From Chloroflexota bacterium (GTDB taxonomy: Bacteria > Chloroflexota > Anaerolineae > CG2-30-64-16), in contig JAKPQT010000527.1 in assembly GCA_029555885.1 (NCBI GenBank), positions 1 to 6,302 on the forward strand: 6,302 nt of DNA. Reading direction: 5' to 3'. The notes under the pieces are model-generated. The model saw only the letters and a list, made by a program, of their open reading frames with translations. It was not told the DNA's origin and ran no database searches. Both the position numbers and the translations under genes were made by a program. Every line of letters begins with the position of its first letter. Within the stretch, counting starts at the first letter, position 1. Shown here piece by piece: positions 1-5,273 of the stretch.

Positions 1-1173
1 CGGCTGGAGAAAGTCTCCCTCAGCCTGCACTGCTGGCAGGGCGACGACGTGGGCGGCTTTGAAAACCCCGGCGGTGATCTGACCGGCGGGATCGCTGCAA
101 CCGGCAATTACCCCGGCAAGGCGCGCAATGCCGCCGAGCTGCGCCGCGACCTGGAGCTGGTTTATTCCCTCCTGCCGGGCAAGCACCGCCTGAACCTGCA
201 TGCCATTTACCTGGAAGCCGGCCGCCCGGTGGAGCGCAACGAAATTGAGCCGCGCCACTTTTCCGGCTGGGCCGAGTGGGCTAAGGCGCAGGGGCTGGGG
301 CTGGATTTCAACCCCACCTGCTTCTCGCACCCCAAATCCGCCGATGGCTTCACCCTGGCTCACCAGGACGCAGGCATCCGCCAGTTCTGGATCGAGCACT
401 GCATCGCCTGCCGCAAGATCGGTGAGTATTTCGGCCGCGAGCTGGGCACGCCGTGCGTCACGAACATCTGGATTCCCGACGGCATGAAGGATGTGCCGGT
501 GGATCGTAAGACCCCGCGGTTGCTGCTGAAGGAATCGCTCGACAAGGTGCTGGTCGAGAAGCTGGACCCGCGGTATCACCTGGATGCCGTCGAGGGCAAG
601 CTGTTCGGCATCGGCGCGGAGAGCTACACGGTCGGCTCGCACGAGTTCTACCTGGCCTATGCCGTGGCGAACAAGACGCTGGTCTGCCTGGACTCCGGCC
701 ACTATCACCCGACCGAGACCATCTCCGACAAGCTGTCGGCGGTCCTGACCTTCGTGGACGAGGTGCTGCTGCACGTCAGCCGCGGCGTCCGCTGGGACAG
801 CGACCACGTTGTGATTCTGTCCGACGACCTGCAGGCCATTGCGCAGGAAATCGTCCGGGGCAACTACATCGACCGCGTGCACATCGGGCTGGACTATTTC
901 GACGCCAGCATCAACCGTATTGCGGCGTGGGTCATCGGCACGCGCAACACCGTGCGCGCGCTGCTGATGGCGCTGCTGGAGCCGTACGAGAAGGCGCGCG
1001 CGCTGGAGGTCGGCGGCGACTACACCGGCCGGCTCGCGCTGCTGGAAGAGCTCAAGGCCCTGCCGTTCAACGCGGTGTGGGATGAATACTGCCTGCGTCA
1101 GGGTGTACCGGTGGGCTTCAGCTTCCTGGATATCATCCGCGATTACGAGAAGAGCGTGCTCGTGCAGCGGTAG
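1..1173 (+). CDS. rhaA: L-rhamnose isomerase, 5'-truncated by the window edge
   Basis: This enzyme catalyses reversible isomerisation of L-rhamnose to L-rhamnulose, the first step of phosphorylative rhamnose catabolism in the cytoplasm. The frame is open from base 1, giving 390 visible residues up to TAG at 1171-1173. By recalled comparison with the 419-aa E. coli RhaA, about 28 N-terminal residues are missing to the left. Family signatures are continuous: HCWQGDDV (residues 10-17), [58 protein letters not shown] and [23 protein letters not shown]. The Mn-binding residues of E. coli RhaA (His262, Asp294, Asp296) correspond to His234 (SGHYHPTE) and Asp266/Asp268 (RWDSDH), all present, so the enzyme should be active. 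The GTG at 49 is an internal valine codon and not the start. An MFS permease follows on the same strand after 133 bp. Promoter and true start lie outside the window. Confidence 0.97.
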   Translation, partial: RLEKVSLSLHCWQGDDVGGFENPGGDLTGGIAATGNYPGKARNAAELRRDLELVYSLLPGKHRLNLHAIYLEAGRPVERNEIEPRHFSGWAEWAKAQGLGLDFNPTCFSHPKSADGFTLAHQDAGIRQFWIEHCIACRKIGEYFGRELGTPCVTNIWIPDGMKDVPVDRKTPRLLLKESLDKVLVEKLDPRYHLDAVEGKLFGIGAESYTVGSHEFYLAYAVANKTLVCLDSGHYHPTETISDKLSAVLTFVDEVLLHVSRGVRWDSDHVVILSDDLQAIAQEIVRGNYIDRVHIGLDYFDASINRIAAWVIGTRNTVRALLMALLEPYEKARALEVGGDYTGRLALLEELKALPFNAVWDEYCLRQGVPVGFSFLDIIRDYEKSVLVQR

Positions 1174-1182
1174 CCGCAACGG

Positions 1183-1200
1183 TGGCGAACGGGTTCGCCA
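1183..1200. repeat. Short perfect palindrome after rhaA
   Basis: An 8-bp perfect inverted repeat (tggcgaac at 1183-1190, gttcgcca at 1193-1200) with a 2-nt spacer starts ten bases after the rhaA stop. There is no T-run after it, so it is not a classical intrinsic terminator, although the position suits an RNA 3'-end structure. The 7-mer gttcgcc recurs at 1215-1221 and 1266-1272 within the larger inverted repeat next door, so this palindrome looks like a fragment of, or an addition to, the same element. Confidence 0.6.
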
Positions 1201-1201
1201 G

Positions 1202-1272
1202 GGCAAACACATCGGTTCGCCCCTACGATCGGTTCTGTGGTCTGTTTGTAGGGATGAACCGATGTGTTCGCC
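1202..1272. repeat. Long imperfect inverted repeat, MITE/REP-like
   Basis: Two 25-nt arms (1202-1226 and 1248-1272) are reverse complements with three mismatches, separated by a 21-nt loop (1227-1247). The inner ends of the arms read cccctac and gtaggg, and the outer end of the right arm reads gttcgcc. No coding capacity is contained. The sequence resembles, from memory, a palindromic motif scattered between genes in many environmental bacterial genomes, which would make it a dispersed non-autonomous repeat. In RNA it would form a strong hairpin between rhaA and the permease. The rest of the 1174-1306 gap (1273-1306) shows nothing recognisable, and no convincing promoter or Shine-Dalgarno sequence. 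Confidence 0.7.
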
Positions 1273-1306
1273 TCATATCTCCTACGGTGCTGGGTTGCGT
1301 GTATCT

Positions 1307-2677
1307 ATGTCACCCGACAAATCCTCGCACTTGACCCCCGCTGAGATAGCCGGCCACATCGCCTGGATGGTGCAGCGCCGCATTGCGAACGTCCGGTATG
1401 CGTTGACGCCCGGGGATGACCCGCGCGCGAACAACGCGATGTACCTGCTGATCGAAATCTTCTGGGCGGCGTTCCTGTCGGCCGCGGCCGCGTTCAACGC
1501 GCCGTTCGCGCTGCGCCTCGGCGCGAGCAATGCGGACATCGGCCTGCTCAGCTCGATTCCGGCGCTGCTGGCGATCCTGGTGACGCTGCCCGCGGGCCAG
1601 TTCCTCACCCGCCAGCGCAAGCGCATGCCCTGGTTGCTGGGCAGCCTGCTGCTGTCGCGCATCGGCTATCTCCTGGTCATCTTCATCCCCTGGCTGCCGT
1701 TCGGTAACCAGGGCGCGGGGCTTGTCTGGCTGCTCATCGTCTTCACCATCCCGGCGCACTTCTTCAACGTTGCCTGGGGGCCGATGCTGGCCGATGTCGT
1801 GCCGGAGACCGACCGGGCGCGCGTCTTCGCGCTGCGCAACATTCTGCTGGCGGGGGTGGTGACGGTGGGCGTGTTCCTGGCCGGGCGTTGGCTGCAGAGC
1901 GTGCCGTTCCCCCTGAACTACCAGATTCTGTACGGCGTTGGGTTCGCGGCCGCGATGGTGAGCACGTACTACCTCACCCGGTTGAAGGTCCCGGAGTCCC
2001 ACGTGCCGGAGCCGCCCGCGCAGGCGCTGGGCCCGCTTGCGCTGCTGCGCGGCTGGCGCGATGCGTTCACGACCGAGCCGGATTTCGCGCGTATCACGCT
2101 GAACACGCTGCTGCACGGCATTGGGTTGTGGATGATTGGACCGGTGTACGTCCTCTACTATGTGCGCACGCTGGGCGCACAGGAGGGTTGGCTGGGGCTG
2201 AACAGCATGATGGCGAACCTGACGCCCATCATCGGGTACTATCTGTGGCAGCGCGGGGTCATGCGCCTGGGGGAGAACAAGGTGCTGCGTTGGACGATCA
2301 TGGCGATCGGCGTGTACCCGATCCTGGTGGGGATCGCGCCGAGCCTGACCGTCATCCTGATTTTTACGGCGATGTACGGGCTGGTGGCCCCCGCCGTCAA
2401 CCTGAGCCACTACCCGATGCTGCTCAAGATTTGCCCGGCAGCCCAGCGTCCGGTGTTTCTGGCCCTCTACACGACGATCATGAATATCGGCGCGTTCATC
2501 ATGCCGCTCATCGGCGTCAAGCTGGCCGAGGTGATTGGCCCGGCGCCCGTGCTCATCGCAGGCGGCGTGCTGTCGGCCCTCGGCTCCAGCTCCTTCATCT
2601 GGAATCGCCTCCGCACCGCCGATACGCTGGCACTCCGCCGCAGGGAGATGGCCGAGCCGCGGCCGGCCGCAGAATAG
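1307..2677 (+). CDS. MFS transporter, complete, 12 predicted TM segments
   Basis: This is a cytoplasmic-membrane secondary transporter of the major facilitator superfamily. The substrate cannot be read from sequence, but its place behind rhaA makes a sugar or sugar derivative the best guess. The 456-aa product has a soluble N-terminus of about 40 residues and then some twelve hydrophobic segments. The first six are near residues 44-72, 76-100, 108-131, 138-165, 173-195 and 203-225. A hydrophilic central loop follows (about 226-260), and six more segments lie between 262 and 435. The loop between TM2 and TM3 (GQFLTRQRKR, 97-106) matches the basic MFS motif A in type, and TM4-TM5 carry MLADVVPETDRARVFALRN. 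I chose ATG 1307 because the open frame upstream (from 1082) runs through the rhaA 3' end and the inverted repeat. The in-frame ATG at 1262 lies inside that repeat. No clear Shine-Dalgarno sequence precedes 1307, so ATG 1367 remains possible. Confidence 0.9.
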   Translation: MSPDKSSHLTPAEIAGHIAWMVQRRIANVRYALTPGDDPRANNAMYLLIEIFWAAFLSAAAAFNAPFALRLGASNADIGLLSSIPALLAILVTLPAGQFLTRQRKRMPWLLGSLLLSRIGYLLVIFIPWLPFGNQGAGLVWLLIVFTIPAHFFNVAWGPMLADVVPETDRARVFALRNILLAGVVTVGVFLAGRWLQSVPFPLNYQILYGVGFAAAMVSTYYLTRLKVPESHVPEPPAQALGPLALLRGWRDAFTTEPDFARITLNTLLHGIGLWMIGPVYVLYYVRTLGAQEGWLGLNSMMANLTPIIGYYLWQRGVMRLGENKVLRWTIMAIGVYPILVGIAPSLTVILIFTAMYGLVAPAVNLSHYPMLLKICPAAQRPVFLALYTTIMNIGAFIMPLIGVKLAEVIGPAPVLIAGGVLSALGSSSFIWNRLRTADTLALRRREMAEPRPAAE

Positions 2678-2690
2678 ATAATAGATGATG

Positions 2691-2738
2691 CACAGAGGAC
2701 ACAGAGAGCGGAATGCTCCGCTCTCTGTGTCCTCTGTG
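2691..2738. terminator. Bidirectional terminator-like perfect hairpin between convergent genes
   Basis: A perfect 22-bp inverted repeat (arms 2691-2712 and 2717-2738) encloses a 4-nt loop (atgc). It begins 13 bases after the stop of the plus-strand permease and ends 10 bases before the stop of the convergent minus-strand oxidoreductase, the classic place for a shared terminator. Neither side has a proper T-run; the minus-strand exit is only AT-rich (2678-2690). The arms consist of repeated cacagagga/cctctgtgt-type words, a sequence type I recall as recurrent in intergenic regions of environmental bacteria. It may therefore be a dispersed palindrome that also serves as terminator. Confidence 0.7.
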
Positions 2739-2748
2739 TCCTCTGTGG
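2722..2748. repeat. Three 9-bp tandem units overlapping the hairpin arm
   Basis: Units tctctgtgt (2722-2730), cctctgtgt (2731-2739) and cctctgtgg (2740-2748) lie head to tail. The array overlaps the right arm of the hairpin and stops one base before the stop codon complement of the minus-strand oxidoreductase. Because of the periodicity, the 16-mer in the left arm can pair with either 2723-2738 or 2732-2747, so the hairpin has two registers. Confidence 0.65.
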
Positions 2749-3798
2749 CTAACGCAAATGCCCCAGCCGCGTCGCCATGGCCTCCGCCTTGAGCGCCAGC
2801 TCGGACGCCAGGAAGCAGTGGGCCTGCGACATAGCCGTCTCCGTGCGGTTGAGCACGTCGGCCACCAGTTGGCGGCCGTAGGGCCGGTCCCCGCCCTTGC
2901 AGTCGATGTAGTGGACGCCCTGGTGGTCGACCAGGAACAGGTGCTCGCCGCCGGGCCGGCCCGCGATGTCCACGTACTTGCGCAGCTCCATGTAGCCTTC
3001 GGTCCCCAGGATGACCAGCTTGCCGTCGCCCCAGGTGGGCAGCCCCGCGGGCGTGTACCAATCCACGCGCACATAGCCGGTCCCGCCGTCCCCGCGGAAC
3101 AGCATTTCACCGAAGTCCTCCAGCTCAGGATGCTGCGGGTGCTTGTAGTTTGCTACCTGCGCAGTCACGACCTCGGCCTGTGTCGAGCCGGTGTAATAGA
3201 GGAACTGGTCGGCCTGGTGCGAGCCGATATCGCACAGGATGCCGCCGTAGCGCTCGCGCTTGAAGAACCAGCCGGGGCGCACGGGCGGGTGGATGCGGTG
3301 CGGGCCGAGGCCGACCGTCTGCACGACCTTGCCGATGGCGCCGGCTTGCACCAGCTCGCCCGCCTTGACGGCCGAGTTTACGTCGAACCGCTCGCTGTAG
3401 CACACGGAGTAAATGCGGCCCGTCTCGGCCTGCACGCGGCGCGTCTCCGCCAGTTGGTCGAGCGTGGTGAAGCCCGGCTTGTCGGTCATGTAGTCCTTGC
3501 CGTGCTGCATCACGCGGATGCCAAGCGGCGCGCGGTCCGCTGGGATGGCCGCGCCGACGATCATGTGGATGGTCGGATCCTCGAGGATCTCCGCCTCGGA
3601 ACGCGCGGGCTGCACGTCGGGGAAGGCGGCCTTGAAGCCGGCCAGCACGCCTGCGGTGGCCTCGTCGTCGGGGTCCGGCGTGGGCGGCCAGTAGGAGACC
3701 ATCTCCGCGCCCGCGTGCAGCAAGTGGAGGCACTGCCCGACGATGTGGCCGTGGTTGATGCCGATGACGGCGAAACGGATAGTTGGCTGTTGGGTCAT
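2749..3798 (-). CDS. Gfo/Idh/MocA-family oxidoreductase, 349 aa
   Basis: This is a predicted cytoplasmic NAD(P)-dependent dehydrogenase acting on a sugar, polyol or related compound; the exact substrate is unknown. The N-terminal Rossmann domain (about 1-125) begins IRFAVIGINHGHIVGQ. Its nucleotide loop is G13-I-N-H-G-H, with Asn15 where the family's second glycine usually sits. DKP at 106-108 is the subfamily version of the EKP motif. The catalytic region GGILCDIGSHQAD (185-197) gives the D-x-G-x-H-x2-D pattern, with Asp190 and His194 in the active-site positions. The C-terminal alpha/beta domain ends with a conserved-looking NRTETAMSQAHCFLASELALKAEA stretch (317-340). No signal peptide or membrane segment is visible, and the length is normal for the family. 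ATG 3798 is preceded by a good GGGAGAG Shine-Dalgarno-like sequence (complement of 3801-3807). It lies 68 bp downstream of the 426-aa oxidoreductase and is probably cotranscribed with it. Confidence 0.92.
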   Translation of the reverse strand: MTQQPTIRFAVIGINHGHIVGQCLHLLHAGAEMVSYWPPTPDPDDEATAGVLAGFKAAFPDVQPARSEAEILEDPTIHMIVGAAIPADRAPLGIRVMQHGKDYMTDKPGFTTLDQLAETRRVQAETGRIYSVCYSERFDVNSAVKAGELVQAGAIGKVVQTVGLGPHRIHPPVRPGWFFKRERYGGILCDIGSHQADQFLYYTGSTQAEVVTAQVANYKHPQHPELEDFGEMLFRGDGGTGYVRVDWYTPAGLPTWGDGKLVILGTEGYMELRKYVDIAGRPGGEHLFLVDHQGVHYIDCKGGDRPYGRQLVADVLNRTETAMSQAHCFLASELALKAEAMATRLGHLR

Positions 3799-3808
3799 GT
3801 CTCTCCCT

Positions 3809-3849
3809 CACCCCCTGCCCCTCTCCCACCTTTGGCGGGAGAGGGGGTG
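3809..3849 (-). repeat. Intergenic hairpin between the two oxidoreductase genes
   Basis: The core stem pairs 3818-3830 with 3834-3846 with one A.C mismatch around a ttt loop. Alternatively, a longer structure pairs 3809-3815 with 3843-3849 (perfect 7 bp) and 3822-3827 with 3837-3842 (perfect 6 bp), leaving a 6-nt bulge. It fills most of the 68-bp gap, begins 17 bases after the upstream stop and ends just before the Shine-Dalgarno-like GGGAGAG of the next gene. The purine/pyrimidine-rich wording (ctctccc and gggagagg) resembles a palindrome I recall as dispersed in Chloroflexota-like genomes. It could attenuate transcription, protect the upstream mRNA end or tune translation of the second gene. 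Confidence 0.65.
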
Positions 3850-3866
3850 ACTTGTCTTAACTCAGG

Positions 3867-5147
3867 TTAGAACTTCACCAGGTCCGCGACCTTGACCGGC
3901 TGGCCCGTGCGCATGGAGATGTTGGCGGCGATGCCGGTCAGGATCGACATCGCGCCGTCCACGTGCGATGCGGCCCGATGGAACGGGTCCTCGCGCGGCG
4001 TGCCGAACAGGTCTTCCAGCAGCACCGCGTCGCCGCCGCCGTGCCCGCCCGTGACAATCGGTATCTCCACGTCATACGGCGGGTCGAACATCGGGAAGAC
4101 GGTGATCTGTAGCCCGCGCGTCGTGCCTTCCGCATAGGTGGCTCCGCTTGCGTTCACATACGGCGTTTCAACGACCATCATCTGGATGCGGCCCTTGTTG
4201 CCGTTGAACGCGATGCGGAAGCCCTCCCAGGGCAGGTAGGCGTTGAGCGAGTAGGTCATGATCGCGCCGCTGCGATAGCGCACCATCACGCCCATCGTGT
4301 CCTCGATGCTGATGCCGTCGCCAAACACGCTCTGGTCGCGGTAGTAGCCATCCTCGTGCTCTGCATCGAGGTACAGCTTGCGCAGGCCCTCCGACTGTTC
4401 CATGTGGAGGGCGAACGGGTCATCTTTCGCGGCCTCGCTGCCGTAGGCACGGCTGTAGAACTGCGTGACCCCGCGCTGCTCCGCGTTCTCGCGGCCGTAG
4501 AAGCGCAGGTCGCCCATCGCGAAGACGGTCTGCGGCTGCGTGCCGAGCCAGAAGTTGACGAGGTCGAAGTGGTGTGTGGCCTTGTGGACCATCAGCCCGC
4601 CGCTGTTGCGCTTGTCGCGGTGCCAACGCCGGAAGTAGTCTGCGCCGTGGCGGATGTCGAGCAACCACTCGAAATGGACGGAGATCACATCGCCGATGAC
4701 GCCGGACATCATCAGCTCACGCATCTTGGTGGAATGCGGCGCGTAGCGGTAGTTGAACGTCACGCGCAGCTTGCGGCCCGTCTGCTTGATGGTATCGATG
4801 ATCGCCTGGGCCTTCACCTCATCCACGGTCATCGGCTTCTCGGTGATTGCGTCGCAGCCCAACTCCATCGCGCGGATGATGTAGCGGTGGTGGGTGCGGT
4901 CGACGGAGGTGACGATCACGGTGTCGGGCTTCTGCTCCGCGATCATGCGGTCGAAGTCCTCCGGGCCGTACATGGGTACGGGCGGCGCGCCGTACCCGGT
5001 GACGACTTCGTTGGCGTAGGCCATGCGCGTGCGGTTCACATCGCAGAAGCCCACGAGGTCACAGGTGTTCCGATACTTGTCAGCGAGCGCCTCATAGTAC
5101 ATGCGGGAACGTCCGCCGAGGCCGACGATGGCATAGCGTTTGTTCAT
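3867..5147 (-). CDS. Gfo/Idh/MocA-family oxidoreductase, 426 aa, long form
   Basis: This is a predicted cytoplasmic dinucleotide-dependent sugar or polyol oxidoreductase of unknown substrate. The Rossmann fold starts at once (RYAIVGLGGRS, residues 4-14). Asp36 at the end of the second strand (LVGFCDVN) favours NAD over NADP by the usual rule. EKP is at 103-105. In the catalytic segment GGLMVHKATHHFD (183-195), the common D-x-G-x-H becomes H188-K-A-T-H192, so Lys189 and His192/His193 are the likely active-site residues. A C-terminal GGHGGGDAVLLEDLF stretch (367-381) and DGAMSILTGIAANISM (397-412) are typical of the longer C-terminal domain. The protein is some 70 residues longer than the commonest family members, mainly through an insertion around 215-280. 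There is no signal peptide. ATG 5147 follows GAGAGA with a 5-nt spacing (complement of 5153-5158). Its own promoter is proposed at 5224-5251, and the 349-aa relative follows. Confidence 0.92.
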   Translation of the reverse strand: MNKRYAIVGLGGRSRMYYEALADKYRNTCDLVGFCDVNRTRMAYANEVVTGYGAPPVPMYGPEDFDRMIAEQKPDTVIVTSVDRTHHRYIIRAMELGCDAITEKPMTVDEVKAQAIIDTIKQTGRKLRVTFNYRYAPHSTKMRELMMSGVIGDVISVHFEWLLDIRHGADYFRRWHRDKRNSGGLMVHKATHHFDLVNFWLGTQPQTVFAMGDLRFYGRENAEQRGVTQFYSRAYGSEAAKDDPFALHMEQSEGLRKLYLDAEHEDGYYRDQSVFGDGISIEDTMGVMVRYRSGAIMTYSLNAYLPWEGFRIAFNGNKGRIQMMVVETPYVNASGATYAEGTTRGLQITVFPMFDPPYDVEIPIVTGGHGGGDAVLLEDLFGTPREDPFHRAASHVDGAMSILTGIAANISMRTGQPVKVADLVKF

Positions 5148-5171
5148 TGGGGTCTCTCGGAGGGATATGGT

Positions 5172-5197
5172 GCAACGGGGCTGGATGGCCCCGTTGC
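5172..5197 (-). other. 10-bp perfect hairpin in the leader of the 426-aa oxidoreductase
   Basis: Perfect arms gcaacggggc (5172-5181) and gccccgttgc (5188-5197) surround a 6-nt loop. There is no T-run on the minus-strand exit side. It lies 76 bp beyond the stop of the truncated MFS gene and 24 bp upstream of ATG 5147, downstream of the proposed promoter, so it would be in the 5' leader. It may be a factor-dependent or weak terminator for the permease transcript, or a leader stem-loop that stabilises the oxidoreductase mRNA. Confidence 0.6.
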
Positions 5198-5223
5198 CTG
5201 GACCAAATTACGACGGTGAGGAT

Positions 5224-5251
5224 ATTGTAAACGTTCTCGGGGAATTGGCAA
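5224..5251 (-). promoter_or_regulatory. Sigma-70-type promoter for the oxidoreductase pair
   Basis: Reading the minus strand, TTGCCA (complement of 5246-5251) matches the -35 consensus at five of six positions. TACAAT (complement of 5224-5229) matches the -10 consensus at five of six, with a 16-nt spacer. The surrounding DNA is markedly more AT-rich than the coding regions. Transcription would start near 5217 and give a leader of about 70 nt containing the hairpin at 5172-5197. This implies that the two oxidoreductases can be expressed independently of the permease upstream. It is a consensus match only. Confidence 0.5.
5226..5239. promoter_or_regulatory. Possible LacI/GalR-type operator in the promoter spacer
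   Basis: The 14-mer centred on the CG at 5232-5233 reads TGTAAACGTTCTCG. Its left half and centre fit the TGTAAACGTTTACA style bound by many LacI/GalR regulators of sugar genes. The right half departs at three of seven positions. It lies inside the proposed promoter and overlaps its -10 box by four bases, where a repressor would block RNA polymerase. No regulator gene is in the window, so this is a weak candidate. Confidence 0.3.
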
Positions 5252-5273
5252 AGAGCGACCGCGTCAGCCCTGG

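Noticed and set aside
49..51. GTG as start of rhaA
   Set aside because: The upstream in-frame residues [16 protein letters not shown] match the conserved RhaA N-terminal region, so the gene begins before the window.
1082..1306. Extended N-terminus of the plus-strand permease overlapping the end of rhaA
   Set aside because: The added residues overlap RhaA and translate the inverted repeat. They are basic and unlike an MFS N-terminus, so the open frame is chance.
1174..1306. Promoter for the plus-strand permease
   Set aside because: I found no pair of boxes with acceptable match and spacing outside the inverted repeat, so the gene may depend on read-through from rhaA.
2691..2748. CRISPR-like or coding repeat
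   Set aside because: The units are 9 bp and directly abutting with no spacers. The structure is explained by one hairpin with a tandem-repeat arm.
1310..3061. 583-aa open frame on the minus strand opposite the plus-strand permease
   Set aside because: It is antisense to a clear 12-TM protein and runs through the hairpin and into the oxidoreductase in another frame. Its product is Arg/Gln/His-rich low-complexity sequence, as expected from GC-rich codon bias.
2713..3870. 385-aa open frame on the plus strand opposite the 349-aa oxidoreductase
   Set aside because: It starts inside the palindrome and is antisense to a protein with recognisable Gfo/Idh/MocA motifs. The translation shows no family features.
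4356..5219. 287-aa open frame on the plus strand opposite the 426-aa oxidoreductase
   Set aside because: It is a mirror of a well-supported gene, rich in Val, Ala, His and Asp without structure, and would cover the hairpin and leader of the real gene.
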